DNA of 64,000 bases from positions 81,178,059 to 81,242,058 of the forward strand of contig NC_089598.1 of the NCBI RefSeq assembly GCF_019320115.1. Reading direction: 5' to 3'. Origin of the DNA: Miscanthus floridulus. Taxonomy: Eukaryota > Streptophyta > Magnoliopsida > Poales > Poaceae. Position 1 is the stretch's first letter. Every line of letters starts with the position of its first letter. Shown here in pieces: positions 35,722-48,326 of this stretch. Position numbers and translations under genes: made by a program. The notes beneath the pieces were generated by a model that was not told the DNA's origin, did not search any database, and saw nothing but the letters and a program-made list of their open reading frames with translations.

Positions 35722-36613
35722 TGATGGGCACACGTCTATGGATCACGTGTGACGAGTAGTTGTGTCCCGATCTTCTCGAAGGATCCGCGAACTTGATAAC
35801 TTGTCGCTGCGTGACCTGGTGAAGAGGCAATGCACCGCGAGGCTGCCCACGCGACGAACTACCGAGACAATCACCCTTCCACGTACCGACGAAACAGCCC
35901 ACGCAATCACGCCGTATAGATGTGAAGGCACAAACTGGGTGAACCGCAGTTCGGCGTTCTACAACTCCCTCAGGAATTAAAAGAACAAGTTTGCATGCCT
36001 CTCAAGACTCACGCTGGAACAAGACCTCAAAGAGTTTGTATTTCTGAATTTGTAATCTCCAAGTTACTGTTCACGTCACACGTTACAGGGATATATAATA
36101 CTAGTTGAGTTTCAGTTTGGAAGAAATAAATGAGAACACGTAGTGGAAAGTTGTAACACTACTTTTATTAATAGCCAGGCCTAGTGGGACGCATGGATGG
36201 TTGGCATTCTTCTGTATGCATGCTCGAACGTGTGTGGATAGCAACCCGGTTGTTGGCTGCATGCATTCCTAACTTCTGAAATATTTGCTTGCACTCCAAT
36301 GACTGTTATTCATGGTAGCTGAATGTTCTTTTCTCTCTCTCTTGCACGTCCAGGTTCCTTGCTTATATTTGGCGGGCAGAATCCATCATTATCCCACGCT
36401 TGTTCGTGCACTCCATCATTCCTAAGAACATTGAAACAAGTACTCAAAAGTATAGGCCCATTCAACATAATCTAATTATTAAGCATAAGGTTAGCGTTCA
36501 CCTGAGAATGAATTTCCTTCTCCAATTGTTTTGCTCTACTCCTTGTAATCGGACCAGCTATATCAAATGTAGTTTCATTTGGAGATGAGTAAATGCTAGG
36601 AATGTCCTCATTA
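35722..36613 (-). repeat. 3' LTR of the CRM-like element
   Basis: This 892-bp copy matches 42228-43123. On the minus strand its first bases read TAATGAGG, where the other LTR has TGATGAGG, so the terminal TG is mutated to TA. It carries the last 47 or so codons of pol (stop at 36472-36474). Confidence 0.9.
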
Positions 36614-39600
36614 GCCTCCCCCTCTTGAGAAGGAGTCGTCCTCGACTCAGGCTCACCAACAAATGGAAGCAAGTCTTTGACATTGAATGTTGTACTCACA
36701 TTAGAATATTCAGGTGACAGCTCAATTTTGTAAGCATTATCATTTATCTTGTGTAAAACCTTGAATGAACCATCAACCCTAGGAGATAACTTACTCTTGC
36801 GCTGTTGGGGAAATCGATCCTTGTGTAGATGCAACCACACGAGGTCTCCGGGCTGGAATGTAACCTTCTTCTTACCTTTGTTCGCTTGCTTTGCATATTG
36901 TGCTGATTTCTTCTCGATATTCCTTCTTGTCTCATCATGTAGCTTCTTGAGAAAATTCGATCTCTTTGCTGCATCCAAGTTAACTTGTTCCTGTAATGGT
37001 AAAGGCAAAAGATCCATGGGAGTATGTGGCTTAAAACCATAAACAATTTCAAATGGACAAAAATTTGTTGTGGAATGGACTGCCCGGTTATAAGCAAATT
37101 CAACATGTGAAAGGCAGTCTTCCCACAGCTTCAAATTCTTTTTCAACACGGCACGCAGCATGGTGGATAGGGTACGGTTGACAACTTCAGTTTGCCCATC
37201 CGTTTGTGGATGACAAGTGGTGGAAAATAACAACTTCGTGGCAAGTTTAGCCCATAAGGTCTTCCAAAAATAGCTTAGAAATTTTGTATCTCGGTCTGAA
37301 ACAATAGTCTTTGGCATTCCATGTAGACGAATGATCTCCCTGAAAAACAAATCAGCAACGTGTGAAGCATCATCGCTCTTATGACATGGAATAAAATGTG
37401 TCATTTTAGAGAAGCGATCAACAACAACAAAGATAGAATCTCTCCCCCTCTGAGACCTAGGTAACCCCAGAATAAAATCCATGGATATATCTTCCCAAGG
37501 TACAGTTGGGATTGGTAATGGAGTATAAAGACCATGAGGATTAAGGCGGGACTTAGCTTTCAAACAGATTATGCAGCGCTCAACATGTCGTTGGACATCA
37601 CGTCGCATATGTGGCCAAAAGAAATGATGAGAGAGCATGTCCAATGTCTTTTTGATGCCAAAATGACTAGCTAAGCCACCAGCATGTGCTTCCTGCAAAA
37701 GAACTTGACGAATCGAATAGGCTAGAATACATAGTTTGTTAGTCCGAAATAAGAAACCATCATGCACATAATACTTGTCCCAGCCTTTTCCAGCAATGCA
37801 ATGAGAGAAAGGTTCTTTAAAATCAAAGTCATCAGCATAAAGTGTTTTAATGGATTCCAAACCAAGCACTTTTGTATCTAATTGTGTAATCAAGTCACAT
37901 CTCCGTGATAAAGCATCAGCAATAATGTTATCTTTCCCACGCTTATGTTTTACAACATAGGAAAATATTTCAATGAACTCAATCCATTTAGCATGTCGAC
38001 AGTTCAGCTTGCCTTGGCTTTTGAGATATTTTAAAGCTTCATGATCAGAGTGGGTGACAAATTCTTTAGGTAACAAATAATATTGTCAAACTGCCAAAAC
38101 TCGAACTAAGGCATAAAGCTCTTTGTCATAGACAGAGTAATTCAGATGTGGACCATTTAACTTTTCAGAAAAGTAGGCAACAGGTTTACGTTCCTGAAGT
38201 AGCACACCTCCAATGCCAATACCACTTGCATCACATTCGATCTCAAAGGTCTTACCAAAGTCTGGTAGTTGTAGCAGCGGTGCTTCACAAAGCTTTCTTT
38301 TCAACTCTTCGAAGGCTTGGTCCTGTTCATCTCCCCACTTGAATGAAACATCCTTCTTTGTCAAATTGTTAAGAGGTGCAGCGATTGCACTAAAATCTTT
38401 AACAAAGCGTCGGTAGAAACCTGCAAGACCATGGAAACTTCGAACTTGGCTAACATTTTTAGGAGTAGGCCAATCCTTTATCACTTTAATCTTCTCTTCA
38501 TCAACCTGGATGCCATCTGCAGTCACAACAAAACCAAGGAAAACAACACGATCTATGCAAAAGGTGCACTTAGAAATATTTCCATACAATTTCTCGACTC
38601 TCAAAATAGCAAGGACTGCACGGATATGATCAAGATGCTCATCAAATGATTTACTATAGATCAAGATATCATCAAAATATACAACCACGAATTTGCCAAT
38701 GAAAGCTCTTAAAACATGATTCATTAAACGCATAAAAGTTGAAGGAGCATTCGTCAAACCAAAGGGCATCACAAGCCATTCATATAAACCAAATTTGGTC
38801 TTAAATGATGTCTTCCATTCATCACCAATTTTCATGCGAATTTGGTGATAGCCGCTGCGTAAATCAATCTTGGTGAAAATAGTTGAGCCACTCAATTCAT
38901 CTAACATGTCATCAAGCCGTGGAATGGGATGGCAATATCTAACAGTTATAGCATTGATAGCACGACAATCAACACACATGCGCCAAGAGCCATCTTTCTT
39001 CGGGACTAAAAGAACGGGAACAGCACATGGTGATAAGGATTCACGAACATACCCTTTGTCCAAAAGCTCTTTTACTTGTCGCTAAATTTCCTTTGTCTCT
39101 TTGGGATTGGTGCGGTAGGCTGGACGATTTGGAAGAGAAGCACCTGGTACCAAATCAATTTGATGCTCAATTCCGTGGAGTGGAGGAAGTCCAGCTGGCA
39201 CCTCATCGGGAAAAACATCTTCGAAGTCCTGTAAGAGATCAAGAACAACACTAGGCAGTGATGAAGGTAAATCGGTAGTTGAAAGTAGGACCTCCTTGTG
39301 CAAGAGCACAAAGAATGGGGCTGTGGTGTTCTTCACTTCTCTCAAATCACTCCTACTCACAAATAAGCACTCATTTTGGCGTAGCTGTTTTGAAGTGGAA
39401 TGAGGCTTTATGTGGCTGGATGGGTTAGGAGTCTCTCCCTTACTAGTGTTGGGGGCCTCACTCAATTTTCTTTTCTCAGATTTTTCTCTTTTCATGCGAG
39501 CCACATCTAAAGCATAGATCTCTTCTGGAGATAATGGAACAAGAACCACCTTCTTGTCTTTTGTGAATGAAAGTATATTTGTTAGACCGTCCAAAGTGCA

Positions 39601-40018
39601 CCGAATCCACATCAAATTGCCATGGACGACCCAGCAGTAAATGGCATACTTGCATGGGTACAATATCACAATCAACCTCTCCATGATAGTCACCAATGGA
39701 GAATGACAAGCGGACCATAGCTGAAACCTTCACTGTCCCAGAATTATTCAGCCATTCCATGTGATACGGATGTGGATGGCGACGTGTCTGCAAACCAAGC
39801 TTCTCAACAAGCAAAGCACTAACAATATTGTTGCAGCTCCCACCATCAATGATGAAGCGGCACACCTGTCCTTTCACTTTGCATCGTGATTGAAACAAAT
39901 TGTGGCGCTGGCCTTGCTCAGCAGCAACAAATTGTGTTGAAAGAACCCGCCGAACCACCAAAGAAGGAGCTGGTGTATTCAGAGTAGAAGGCGCCAAATT
40001 AGGAAAATCAGCAAGCAA
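36472..40018 (-). pseudogene. pol of the CRM-like element: protease, RT, RNase H, integrase
   Basis: The protease is near 39900-39600 (FIIDGGSCNN, then CHLLLGRPWQFD). The frame shifts once at about 39560. Reverse transcriptase is in 38086-39063, with [15 protein letters not shown], then [12 protein letters not shown], then the active site [11 protein letters not shown]. RNase H starts with [14 protein letters not shown]. Integrase is in 36472-38076: an HHCC zinc region (HVERCIIC) and a DDE triad at SMDFIL, VSDRDTKF and TDGQTEVVNR. The C-terminus GPITRSRAKQLEKEI lies inside the 3' LTR. Stops at 39082-39084 (TAG) and 38086-38088 (TGA) interrupt conserved sequence, so no complete polyprotein is made. 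All catalytic motifs themselves are intact. Confidence 0.92.
36614..36630 (-). other. Polypurine tract, within coding sequence
   Basis: On the minus strand TCTCAAGAGGGGGAGGC lies directly before the 3' LTR. It is read in frame as SQEGEA within the pol C-terminus. Confidence 0.85.
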
Positions 40019-40026
40019 CTTATCAA

Positions 40027-41398
40027 AATCAGCACAAGTAATCTCAGCTGGATGCTGAAGAACATCATCTTGTGATAAGTCATCTTGAGCAAAATCTAGA
40101 AGAGATTGAATGGCTAAACAATTCAGACCTAGCTCTAAAGTACCATCATCTGCTGAATACTCACAAGTGTCAAGAGAAAGGTCTGCTAGTGCTTGGGTAA
40201 TAGGCTCATCCTCCTCTTCACTTTGAGAATCATAAGAACCATCTGCAAGTGCAATAATAGTGCATCTATTGGGACATTCAGCTTGCTTATGTCCATGACC
40301 ACCATACTTAAAACACTCAATCTTGCTTGTCTTCCGTTGGGCTGCTGTAACAGAGGAGCTGGACTAATTGGAATTTTCAGCTTTGCCTCTTGAATCAAAA
40401 TGTTTGGCAGACGTTGAAATTGAACGAGAAGTTGCATGAGATGAAGGTGTGTGCATCCCTGACCCGTGCTGCTGTGAATGGCGCCATGGAGTAGAACTAT
40501 GAGGAGCTAAAAATGAAGCACGGTTCTTATAAGATTCAACAAGTTGCCGTTCTGCCCTTTTTGCAAAATGTAGCAATTCATCCATAGTGTTGTAATTAGT
40601 CATGTCCACCTTGTCTGCGATTGGTTTATTAAGACCAACCAGAAATCGAGCCATCGTTGATTCCTCATCTTCAGTGATACCGGTACGAAGTAGACACATT
40701 TCCATTTCCTAAAAATATTCAACCACGCTATGATGACCTTGGACAAGACGTTTCAGCCTCAAATGTAGCTCACGAGAATAATGGGCAGGAACAAATCTCC
40801 GCCTCATTTCTCGTTTCATGTCATCCCAAGTAATACGATCATGTCCAACACGGTGGAAATCAGCACACACTTGATTCCACCAAGTGATTGCATAACCTGT
40901 GAACTCAATTGCAGCAAACTTTGCTTTCTTGATAGGAGGGTAAGTATAGAAATCAAAGATCTGATCAACCTTGGTCTCCCACTCAAAATAATCATCAGCA
41001 CTTTCCTTTCCGTTAAATTTTGGAATAGACACTTTCACTTTGCTTAAACCATCATCATCACGACGACGATGGCGGTCACGATAACCATGATGGACACCAT
41101 GCCGATGATCATCCATGTCAGACAACATATCATCATCACCATCATAATCTCCACCTCCAACTAGAACGCGCCGAGCACGACCAAAACCATGGCCAAACCC
41201 ACCACGTCCATGTCCATGACCAGCGGCACGACATGGTGCCTCATTATCCTCATTGTCATCATCCTCATTTGGTGGTGGTTCTCTATGAGGCATGTTCAAT
41301 TGGAGAGTTTGTAGTTGTTGCATCAAATCATTCATTTGTGTACGCAGCTCCTGGAATTCCTCCACCGAAACAGCGGCACCATCTCCACGTCCTGCCAT
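40027..41398 (-). pseudogene. gag of the CRM-like element
   Basis: The frame starts MAGRGDGAAVSVEEFQ at 41398. Then come an acidic and His/Gly/Arg-rich region, and the capsid core SIPKFNGKESADDYFEWETKVDQIF, YAITWWNQV and MKREMRRRFVPAHYSRELHLRL. Stops TAG occur at 40709-40711 (after VVEYF) and 40364-40366 (after KAENSN). The nucleocapsid zinc knuckle near 40275-40315 reads CFKYGGHGHKQAEC. Its second cysteine is a tyrosine (codon TAT at 40304-40306), so the CCHC zinc site is broken. The frame is otherwise continuous into the protease. Confidence 0.88.
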
Positions 41399-42209
41399 AT
41401 TAGTAGAAGGAAAAAAAATAGGACAATATATGTGTGGAATATATGTGGAATCACTCCCTCACCACTTGCTGAACAAGTTCTTTCTCTTCCTGGAAAGGGC
41501 AAGAACCGAGGCTACAATCTGTAGTGGAAGAGTGATTGTACCAGAGACTACAGTGCAACATCTTACGGTGCTTTTTAGTGGAGCTTGGTGGGGATAAAAT
41601 GTACAAGTAGTGCGCTGAAATGTAGCGATGCAAAACCGAATAATAATCCAAAAGAGAAATAACACAAGTCTAAGTTGCTAAATAGAAAGAAAAAGATGCA
41701 AAAGAAAGGAACAATATGGAAGAAGTGGAAACAACTCGCACCAACCAAAGTGCTGCTCAAGCCCCTTTTGGCGTGCTGATCACAAGTCTCTTTTGTTTCT
41801 TCTTTTTTATATATATACTCTCGCTTTTTTTATATCTTTTGAGACAAACGCAGCACAACTTTCAACTAAGGGGGCGCAGCAAAGACAACATAGAGGGGTG
41901 GCGCATCCCAAAGAACAAGAAAACTCGGGTGGAAAGGGTGGGAATTTGTGGCGGTTAAAAAGCAATCAAGGGTGGGACGGGTGCGTTTTTTTTAATATAT
42001 ATATTCAGCTGATCAAGGATGAAAGTTAGAACGATGTAAAAAAGAAAAATTTTCAGCAACTAGACAAGTCTCAAAGGATTGAAAACTCGATAATGCAAAC
42101 TACAAATCAGGCACAAATGAGAGGGTGTAGGTTTTCTATTTGTCTATGTGTGGACTGTAGGTATATAAAAAATATCCTACCAAAATAAGAATGATCCTAA
42201 CGAGTAAAC

Positions 42210-42225
42210 GGATGCTCTGGTACCA
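42210..42225 (-). other. Primer binding site, initiator Met-tRNA type
   Basis: TGGTACCAGAGCATCC on the minus strand lies two bases after the 5' LTR end. It resembles the standard TGGTATCAGAGC primer site with one change. Confidence 0.8.
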
Positions 42226-42227
42226 GA

Positions 42228-43123
42228 TGATGGGCACACGTCTATGGATCACGTGTGACGAGTAGTTGTGTCCCGATCTTCTCGAAGGATCCGCGAACTT
42301 GATAACTTGTCGTTGCGTGACCTGGTGAAAAGGCAATGCACCGCGAGGCTGCCCACGCGACGAACTACCAAGACAATCACCCTTCCACGTACCGACGAAA
42401 CAGCCCACGCAATCACGCCGTATAGATGTGAAGGCACAAACTGGGTGAACCACAGTTCGGCGTTCTACAACTCCCTCAGGAATCGAAAGAACAAGTTTGC
42501 AAGCCTCTCAAGACTCACGCTGGAACAAGAACTCAAAGAGTTTGTATTTCTGAATTTGCAATCTCCAAGTTACTGTTCACGTCACCCATTACAGGGATAT
42601 ATAATACTAGTTGAGTTTCAGTTTGAAAGAAATAAATGAGAACATGTAGTGGAAAGTTGTAACACTACTTTTATTAATAGCCAGGCCTAGTGGGACGCAT
42701 GGATGGTTGGCATTCTTCTGCATGCATGCTGGAACGTGTGTGGATAGCAACCTGGTTGCTGGATGCATGCATTCCTAACTTTCGAAATATTTGCTTGCAC
42801 TCCAACGACTATTATTCATGGTAGCTGAATGTTCTTTTCTCTCTCTCTCTCTTGCACGTCCAAGTTCCTTGCTTATATTTGGTGGGCAGAATCCATCATC
42901 ATCCCACGTTTGTTCGTGCACTCCATCATTCCTAAGAACATTGAAACAAGTACTCAAAAGCATAGGCCCATTCAACATAATCTGATTATTAAGCATAAGG
43001 TTAGCGTTCACCTGAGAATGAATTTCCTTCTCCAATTGTTTTGCTCTACTCCTTGTAATCGGACCAGCTATATCAAATGTAGTTTTATTTGGAGATGAGT
43101 GAATGCTAGGAATGTCCTCATCA
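42228..43123 (-). repeat. 5' LTR of the CRM-like element
   Basis: This 896-bp LTR has TG...CA ends, with GATAA adjoining at 43124-43128. A TATA-like TATTATATATCC on the minus strand near 42593-42605 is a candidate promoter. A copy of the pol tail is read here, but it is only the LTR-borne segment. Confidence 0.9.
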
Positions 43124-43128
43124 GATAA

Positions 43129-45936
43129 CGCGAAACAGCCACATAAGAAAAACAGAGGAACATTTGAGGATTCAATTAGCTGATAAGAAGAGTCCTAATC
43201 CCTGACACTACATAGTCTTCGAAAAGGGACAAGACTGAAGCTATTATATAAAACAGTGCAGGCCAAGTATAGGAGTATCAGCTTTCAGAAGATCCCACTT
43301 CCAGGAAATAGCACAGCTTTCAGAATGGCACAGCTGTTTACTAGCAAACCATGTCTATGGCAGCACAAGAAAACCCAACTGCAAGACTGATGCCCAGTAA
43401 AAGGGGTGATCTAAGATCAGCATATCCATCAAAATCCTATATATATTTGGGCACTTCAGATACGCAAGGGCAAAAGGCATTCAGGGCAAGCACCGTCAAT
43501 GTTCTTATCATATCATTCCTACATCTGGATAATGTTTCTAACAGAAACGCAGCTGCAGCTAGATTGTATGATGGTTAGGCTGGATACGTATGCGGTCTAT
43601 GAATCACTCCTAGAGCGAGCAAGACAGAGAGAGTAACTCACTGTCACAAGTTGTAAGGTGCTAAGGCAAGGCTCAATCATAGACATGCGCCCAACAGATA
43701 CCCAACAAATACGTAACTTTCAGAAGGCTCTGCAAATCCAAAGGGATCATGGCGTTGAGCAAAAGGACACTGTGCTCCCATCTCTACAGGGACCCTCTCT
43801 GTGGGGGTAACAGCAAATGCATGGTTGGTGATCCAAAAGCTAAACAATTACGGTACACATACAGGTACCTCATTAATCAAGGGTGATGGCTGTACGGTGC
43901 AGCACAGGATTATTATACATATAGCAAACTAAACTTCTTTTAGAGTGCTTGCACAATGAGTTGTGTCGGTCTCGGTTGTCGGCACTCAAATGAGACAAAG
44001 AAGCTATAAGACATACATGGGTAGACCAGCTAATTAAAAATAGTTTTGATGAGATCATGTTAATAGGGATCTCCAGATACTAAAATGAAATATCCATTCT
44101 TTTTCTAATTTTCATGATCCCTTTCAAGGTACCAGGAAAAAGATGGGCCAAGATATTTGAGATGGTATTGCACTAAACTCTCTGCCACCGGAAAATCTAA
44201 AGCAAAAGTGACAGATTACGTCATATCTGGTTAATCAGCAAGGTAGAGAAGATCCAGTTGCTCAGGAATTATTTTATATAAAAATGAAAAGGCACATGTA
44301 GAAATTGTAATAGTTTATCCAATTAGTATAACAGTTAAACTAAAATGAGCCATCGACTAGTCAGATGATAGGGATGTGATCAGGCTACAATGTTGTAGGT
44401 GGTTGTGGATGGCACACACCCGCAAGGCCGCAACTGCAGCAAGCGGTTGCTATCAGAGGATCAACAAAAAACAGAATAAGCAAAGGGAGGAGGGGAGGAG
44501 GGGAGGAGGATTAAGGATAAGGTTAACCTACGGGTAGGATGAAGGGAGGAACAACAGCCACTTATTTCAGGGCTAAATGCTTGACATTCTTGCATAATGT
44601 TATCCAACAAAGAAAAATAACAATAACAACCAATAATAATAAATATTAAAGAGATTTCTGTGCCAGATTTGCGGATCAGGGAAGAAAGTAAATTAGTCAG
44701 TACCTTAATTCTGCTACTTTGTAAGGAAAAAAGCTCTTCATGGTCCATATGCATCATCAGTTTGACTAGAAACAAAGTTCACAAATAAAAGTTATGTACA
44801 AGTCCTTTTGTAAATTTATCAGACTAAATAGAGGTCTGGTGACAGGTTTATTTCTTGATTACTGACAACAACAACAAAGCATTTTAGGGCTGGGTGCCTA
44901 GTTTCATACTTCTGACTTGCCTTTTATGAATTGAGATAATATGATGTGTACCCAACTACCCATGTATGTTGTTTGATATGAAAAGCTTTTATATCTCTGC
45001 AACTATCTATTAACAAGAAATATTACATTAGTGGAAAAAAATATTACATGAGCAAAGGCTTTGAAAGGAAGACCCTGTCTTATACTTCTACTGCACTATC
45101 AGTAATATTCTGACAATACAGTAGTCATTTTTTTCTAAAAAAGAAAAGATAAAGGACCTAACTTCTAGATTGTGTGGCAAGTTGGCAACATAGCAATCAC
45201 AGGTACGATTTCTGATAGAACGCTTTGAAATGAATAATTTTATTTGGAGAATGGGGAATCATATGACCTTTCCTGTTTCCAAAAGAGGAAAAATATGTCC
45301 ATCATTGCCATCTCTTTTTTCCTTCTACATACTCTCTTTGTTCTTGGGTTAACTATCAAGAAAGAGAGGCAGAACACACAGAAACGTTAAAAAGTTTGAG
45401 TCCCCAGGCCCTTTTCCAATGTTACTGCATTGTGCATCTCTGCATTTCTTCTTTTTGCTTCAATACTAACAGGTACAAGTGTGCACAAGCTATCTTTGTT
45501 AGAAGGAAATAACTTACTTAGAATGTGTGACCCTGACTGGTCCAGATATTCTGACAACTGGTATCTGGCTACAATCTCAAATTATTTTACCAGTGTTGCA
45601 CCACCACCAGCAATCTTGATACTTATTCTAAATTACTAAAATAGCATCCTGAAACTGACAGGAAAAAAAAAAGTCACATCCAGTAGAGCCTCCACTCCAT
45701 GGTATCTGCTTTGCGTTGCTCCAAGCTCTATGAGTAATTTGTGCACTCTCCACTAAAGCCAAGGATTCTTCATGAAGCAGCTCTTTTGGTTGTGGCGATG
45801 GGACTTAGCAATGATAGTTACTGTTACAACGAAATGGACAAAGAATGAGCTTTTTCTCTGTAAAGGGCTGCAAGCCTGCAACGATACGAAATCTCCAAGA
45901 AGTGATACCTCAAAGAAGGTAGACTGCAATATTTGG
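43129..45936. other. Unassigned intergenic DNA
   Basis: About 2.8 kb of moderately AT-rich, apparently low-copy sequence. Short frames occur, but no domain, tRNA or transposon end is recognised. Confidence 0.4.
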
Positions 45937-45938
45937 TA

Positions 45939-46209
45939 CTCCCTTCGTTCCAAATTATAAGTCGTTTTGATTTTTTTGGTTCATCTATTTTGCTATGTAT
46001 CTAAATATAATAACCACGACTAATCCTCAAATGTAATGGATGGAAAAAATAGCATGTCGTAATAAAATCAATTTCTTTTTTTAATCAAAAAATTCTGATT
46101 TTCTGGGTCTAGTGAATAAATGGATAGAGTCTAGCTATATCTAGATACATAGCAAAATGGATGTACTAAAAAAGTCAAAGCGACTTATATTTTGGAACGG
46201 AGGAGGAAG
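45939..46209. mobile_element. Stowaway (Tc1/mariner) MITE, TSD TA
   Basis: The ends CTCCCTTCGTTCCAAATTAT and the inverse CTTCCTCCTCCGTTCCAAAA face each other, flanked by TA (45937-45938 and 46210-46211). The 271-bp AT-rich non-coding interior fits Stowaway. Confidence 0.92.
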
Positions 46210-46211
46210 TA

Positions 46212-46652
46212 CTTCTCTCTTTGAAATACATTGATGAGTCAAATGCTTCTCTGTTTCAACATTGTTATCGTGTTTATAGTATCATTGTCATCTATGAACA
46301 TATTTGCAATCATTTGCTTTGCCCTTTCAGAAATCTGTTGTGCAACATTTGTTGGAGTTAAATTATATATAATATTTTATTTTTCTTATTCATCCTTTAC
46401 ATTCTTATGTCTTTATATTTATCTTCATGTGCTGATTCTTTCCCCTCACCATGACCAAATTTTTGCCCTTTTTTCATAGGTAATTCAGCATTTATAGAAA
46501 GTTAATATATAAGTTTTGTACAGACTCTGACACAACAACAATGCTGCGGATTCCAGCTTACAAGTTCCAGCGCCAAGCAACAGAGCTAAGCAACAACCTT
46601 CCAGTCAACAAGTTAACATCCAACCAAACGAACAAGATGAGTCTAGATAAAT
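46212..46652. other. Unassigned intergenic DNA
   Basis: No gene or element is recognised. Confidence 0.4.
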
Positions 46653-46657
46653 GAAGT

Positions 46658-48321
46658 TGTTGACATAAAAATATGACGATGTGATCAACACATAGCAAGC
46701 CAAAAGATCTAAGTGGAATGGGACCAGAGATCTGTTTGGCTTCAACACAGAACCAGCTAATTCTGAAAACCCAACGACGTGCCAGTCAATTTGACCTACA
46801 ATTGATAAGGAGAGAAAATCTTATCAGTAATTTAAGGTGAAACATGTCGGTGTTGCACCAAACAGTTCCAAATGTACGGCTCGATAGCCGATTCAATAAG
46901 GCTATCGACTAAATAGTCGATATCCAGTGTATCCATAAGAAGCGATATAAGAAAGCATTAATCGACTAAATGGAACATGATCGATATAAAGTGTCGAGCC
47001 GATAAGTTTGATGAAAAGAGTATAACATGCGAACAAATCGACTGTCTAATATAAATGAATCTACAAACAGTTTGAATCTAATCTATTATCATCAACAGTG
47101 AGGTTCGATCGGATCGATGTAGCTATGATAATGATAACAAACTAAAGTCAAAGAATCTATAAAACCATATATGTTGACAGATTCATGAAAACATGCTATA
47201 TGCGTGAGAGTATAGGCAAATCGGCTAAAATAGCCGATGCAATCATAACAAACAAACAAAGTATATATATTAATCATGAACAAGACCACTAATCGATAAC
47301 TTCCAATCTAAAGTCTTACTAGTGAGGTTCGACCGAATCGATGCAGCTATGGTAGTGTCATTAGATTAGATCTCATTAACTAGTGAGCTTATTCAAGATT
47401 GAAACATGTCTTTGAATGCATACTATGTTTGATTGGAATAGAGATAAGACAGCCGATCTAGCGGAATTAAGCCATCAATTATAAGATTTAAAGCGTAACC
47501 AGAGCAAAGGACGACCAATTAAGATGATATGATGTCGATCTATCTCTATCTCAATCAAATGATTTGTTATAATTAGTAAAACATTAATTATAACAAGATC
47601 GATAACTGGTGAATCAACCAAAGACAGCAAGAAAAATCTTACTAATCTTATCAGATTCGATAACTGGTGATATTGTACTAAACAACAGGTTGTTTTAAAC
47701 AAGATCGATAACTTTGATCTATATTATGATTCGCAAGAGATCAATCAGCTGATGCAGCCTTACAAACTACGATACAGATCGATAACTAACTTATATTATG
47801 GCTCATAAAAGATCAATCAGCTGATACAGCTTTATAAGCACAATACAAGTCATGACGGTACTCACAAACAAGCTGGAGGTAGTTGATGCAGCCCTGTTTG
47901 CTGAAGAACTCGCTAAGATCTACAGTACTCTTACTCCTAATACGATGGCGAAAGCCGGAAAGATTGCATTGATTGAATGTTCGTTTTTTTACAATAACCA
48001 GGGTCTAATATTTATACCCAGTATATAAACATGAATCCTACTCAAATACGACTCATTACAATTCTTAGAATAAAAGAAAACTTCCTAACTTAATAATAAC
48101 TTGGACCCCAATTTTCCTTATTCGTAGAGTCTGACACATCTCCCTGGCGCCACTCAAGCATAGTCTATTGACGCCGTCTGCTGACGTCATCCATAAAATA
48201 GCCGATTCTGACATTACATCTAAATCAACTAATACCGATTCTCATCTAATCGATTCCTTGATGACACAATCCTGGAAGCTTCGAGCTCCCACGTTCTTCT
48301 TCCCAAATTTTGGTATAAATA
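46658..48321 (-). mobile_element. Solo LTR of the Tat-type family, TSD GAAGT
   Basis: The sequence is closely similar to 1393-3138 in the same orientation. It starts TGTTGACATAAAA and ends TATAAATA. GAAGT is present at 46653-46657 and 48322-48326. The final CA is mutated to TA. At 1664 bp it is about 80 bp shorter than the other copy. No internal region is present, so it is a recombination product. Confidence 0.93.
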
Positions 48322-48326
48322 GAAGT

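Larger units (their letters stand above)
35722..43123 (-). mobile_element. Nearly full-length CRM-like Gypsy retrotransposon, TSD GATAA
   Basis: LTRs lie at 35722-36613 and 42228-43123. The whole is flanked by GATAA (35717-35721 and 43124-43128). On the minus strand the order is 5' LTR, Met-tRNA primer site, gag, protease, reverse transcriptase, RNase H, integrase, polypurine tract and 3' LTR. The LTR begins TGATGAGGACATTCC, the pol frame crosses the polypurine tract and ends inside the 3' LTR, and there is no classical chromodomain. These features match the centromeric (CRM/CRR) chromovirus clade of grasses. The LTRs are about 97% alike by eye, so insertion is fairly recent. Four stops and one frameshift make it non-autonomous now. 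Confidence 0.9.

Noticed and set aside
42775..43035. Minus-strand frame that repeats the pol tail, suggesting a second truncated element
   Set aside because: The copy lies inside the 5' LTR, whose ends are fixed by the GATAA duplication; the pol tail is LTR-borne, so no second element is needed.
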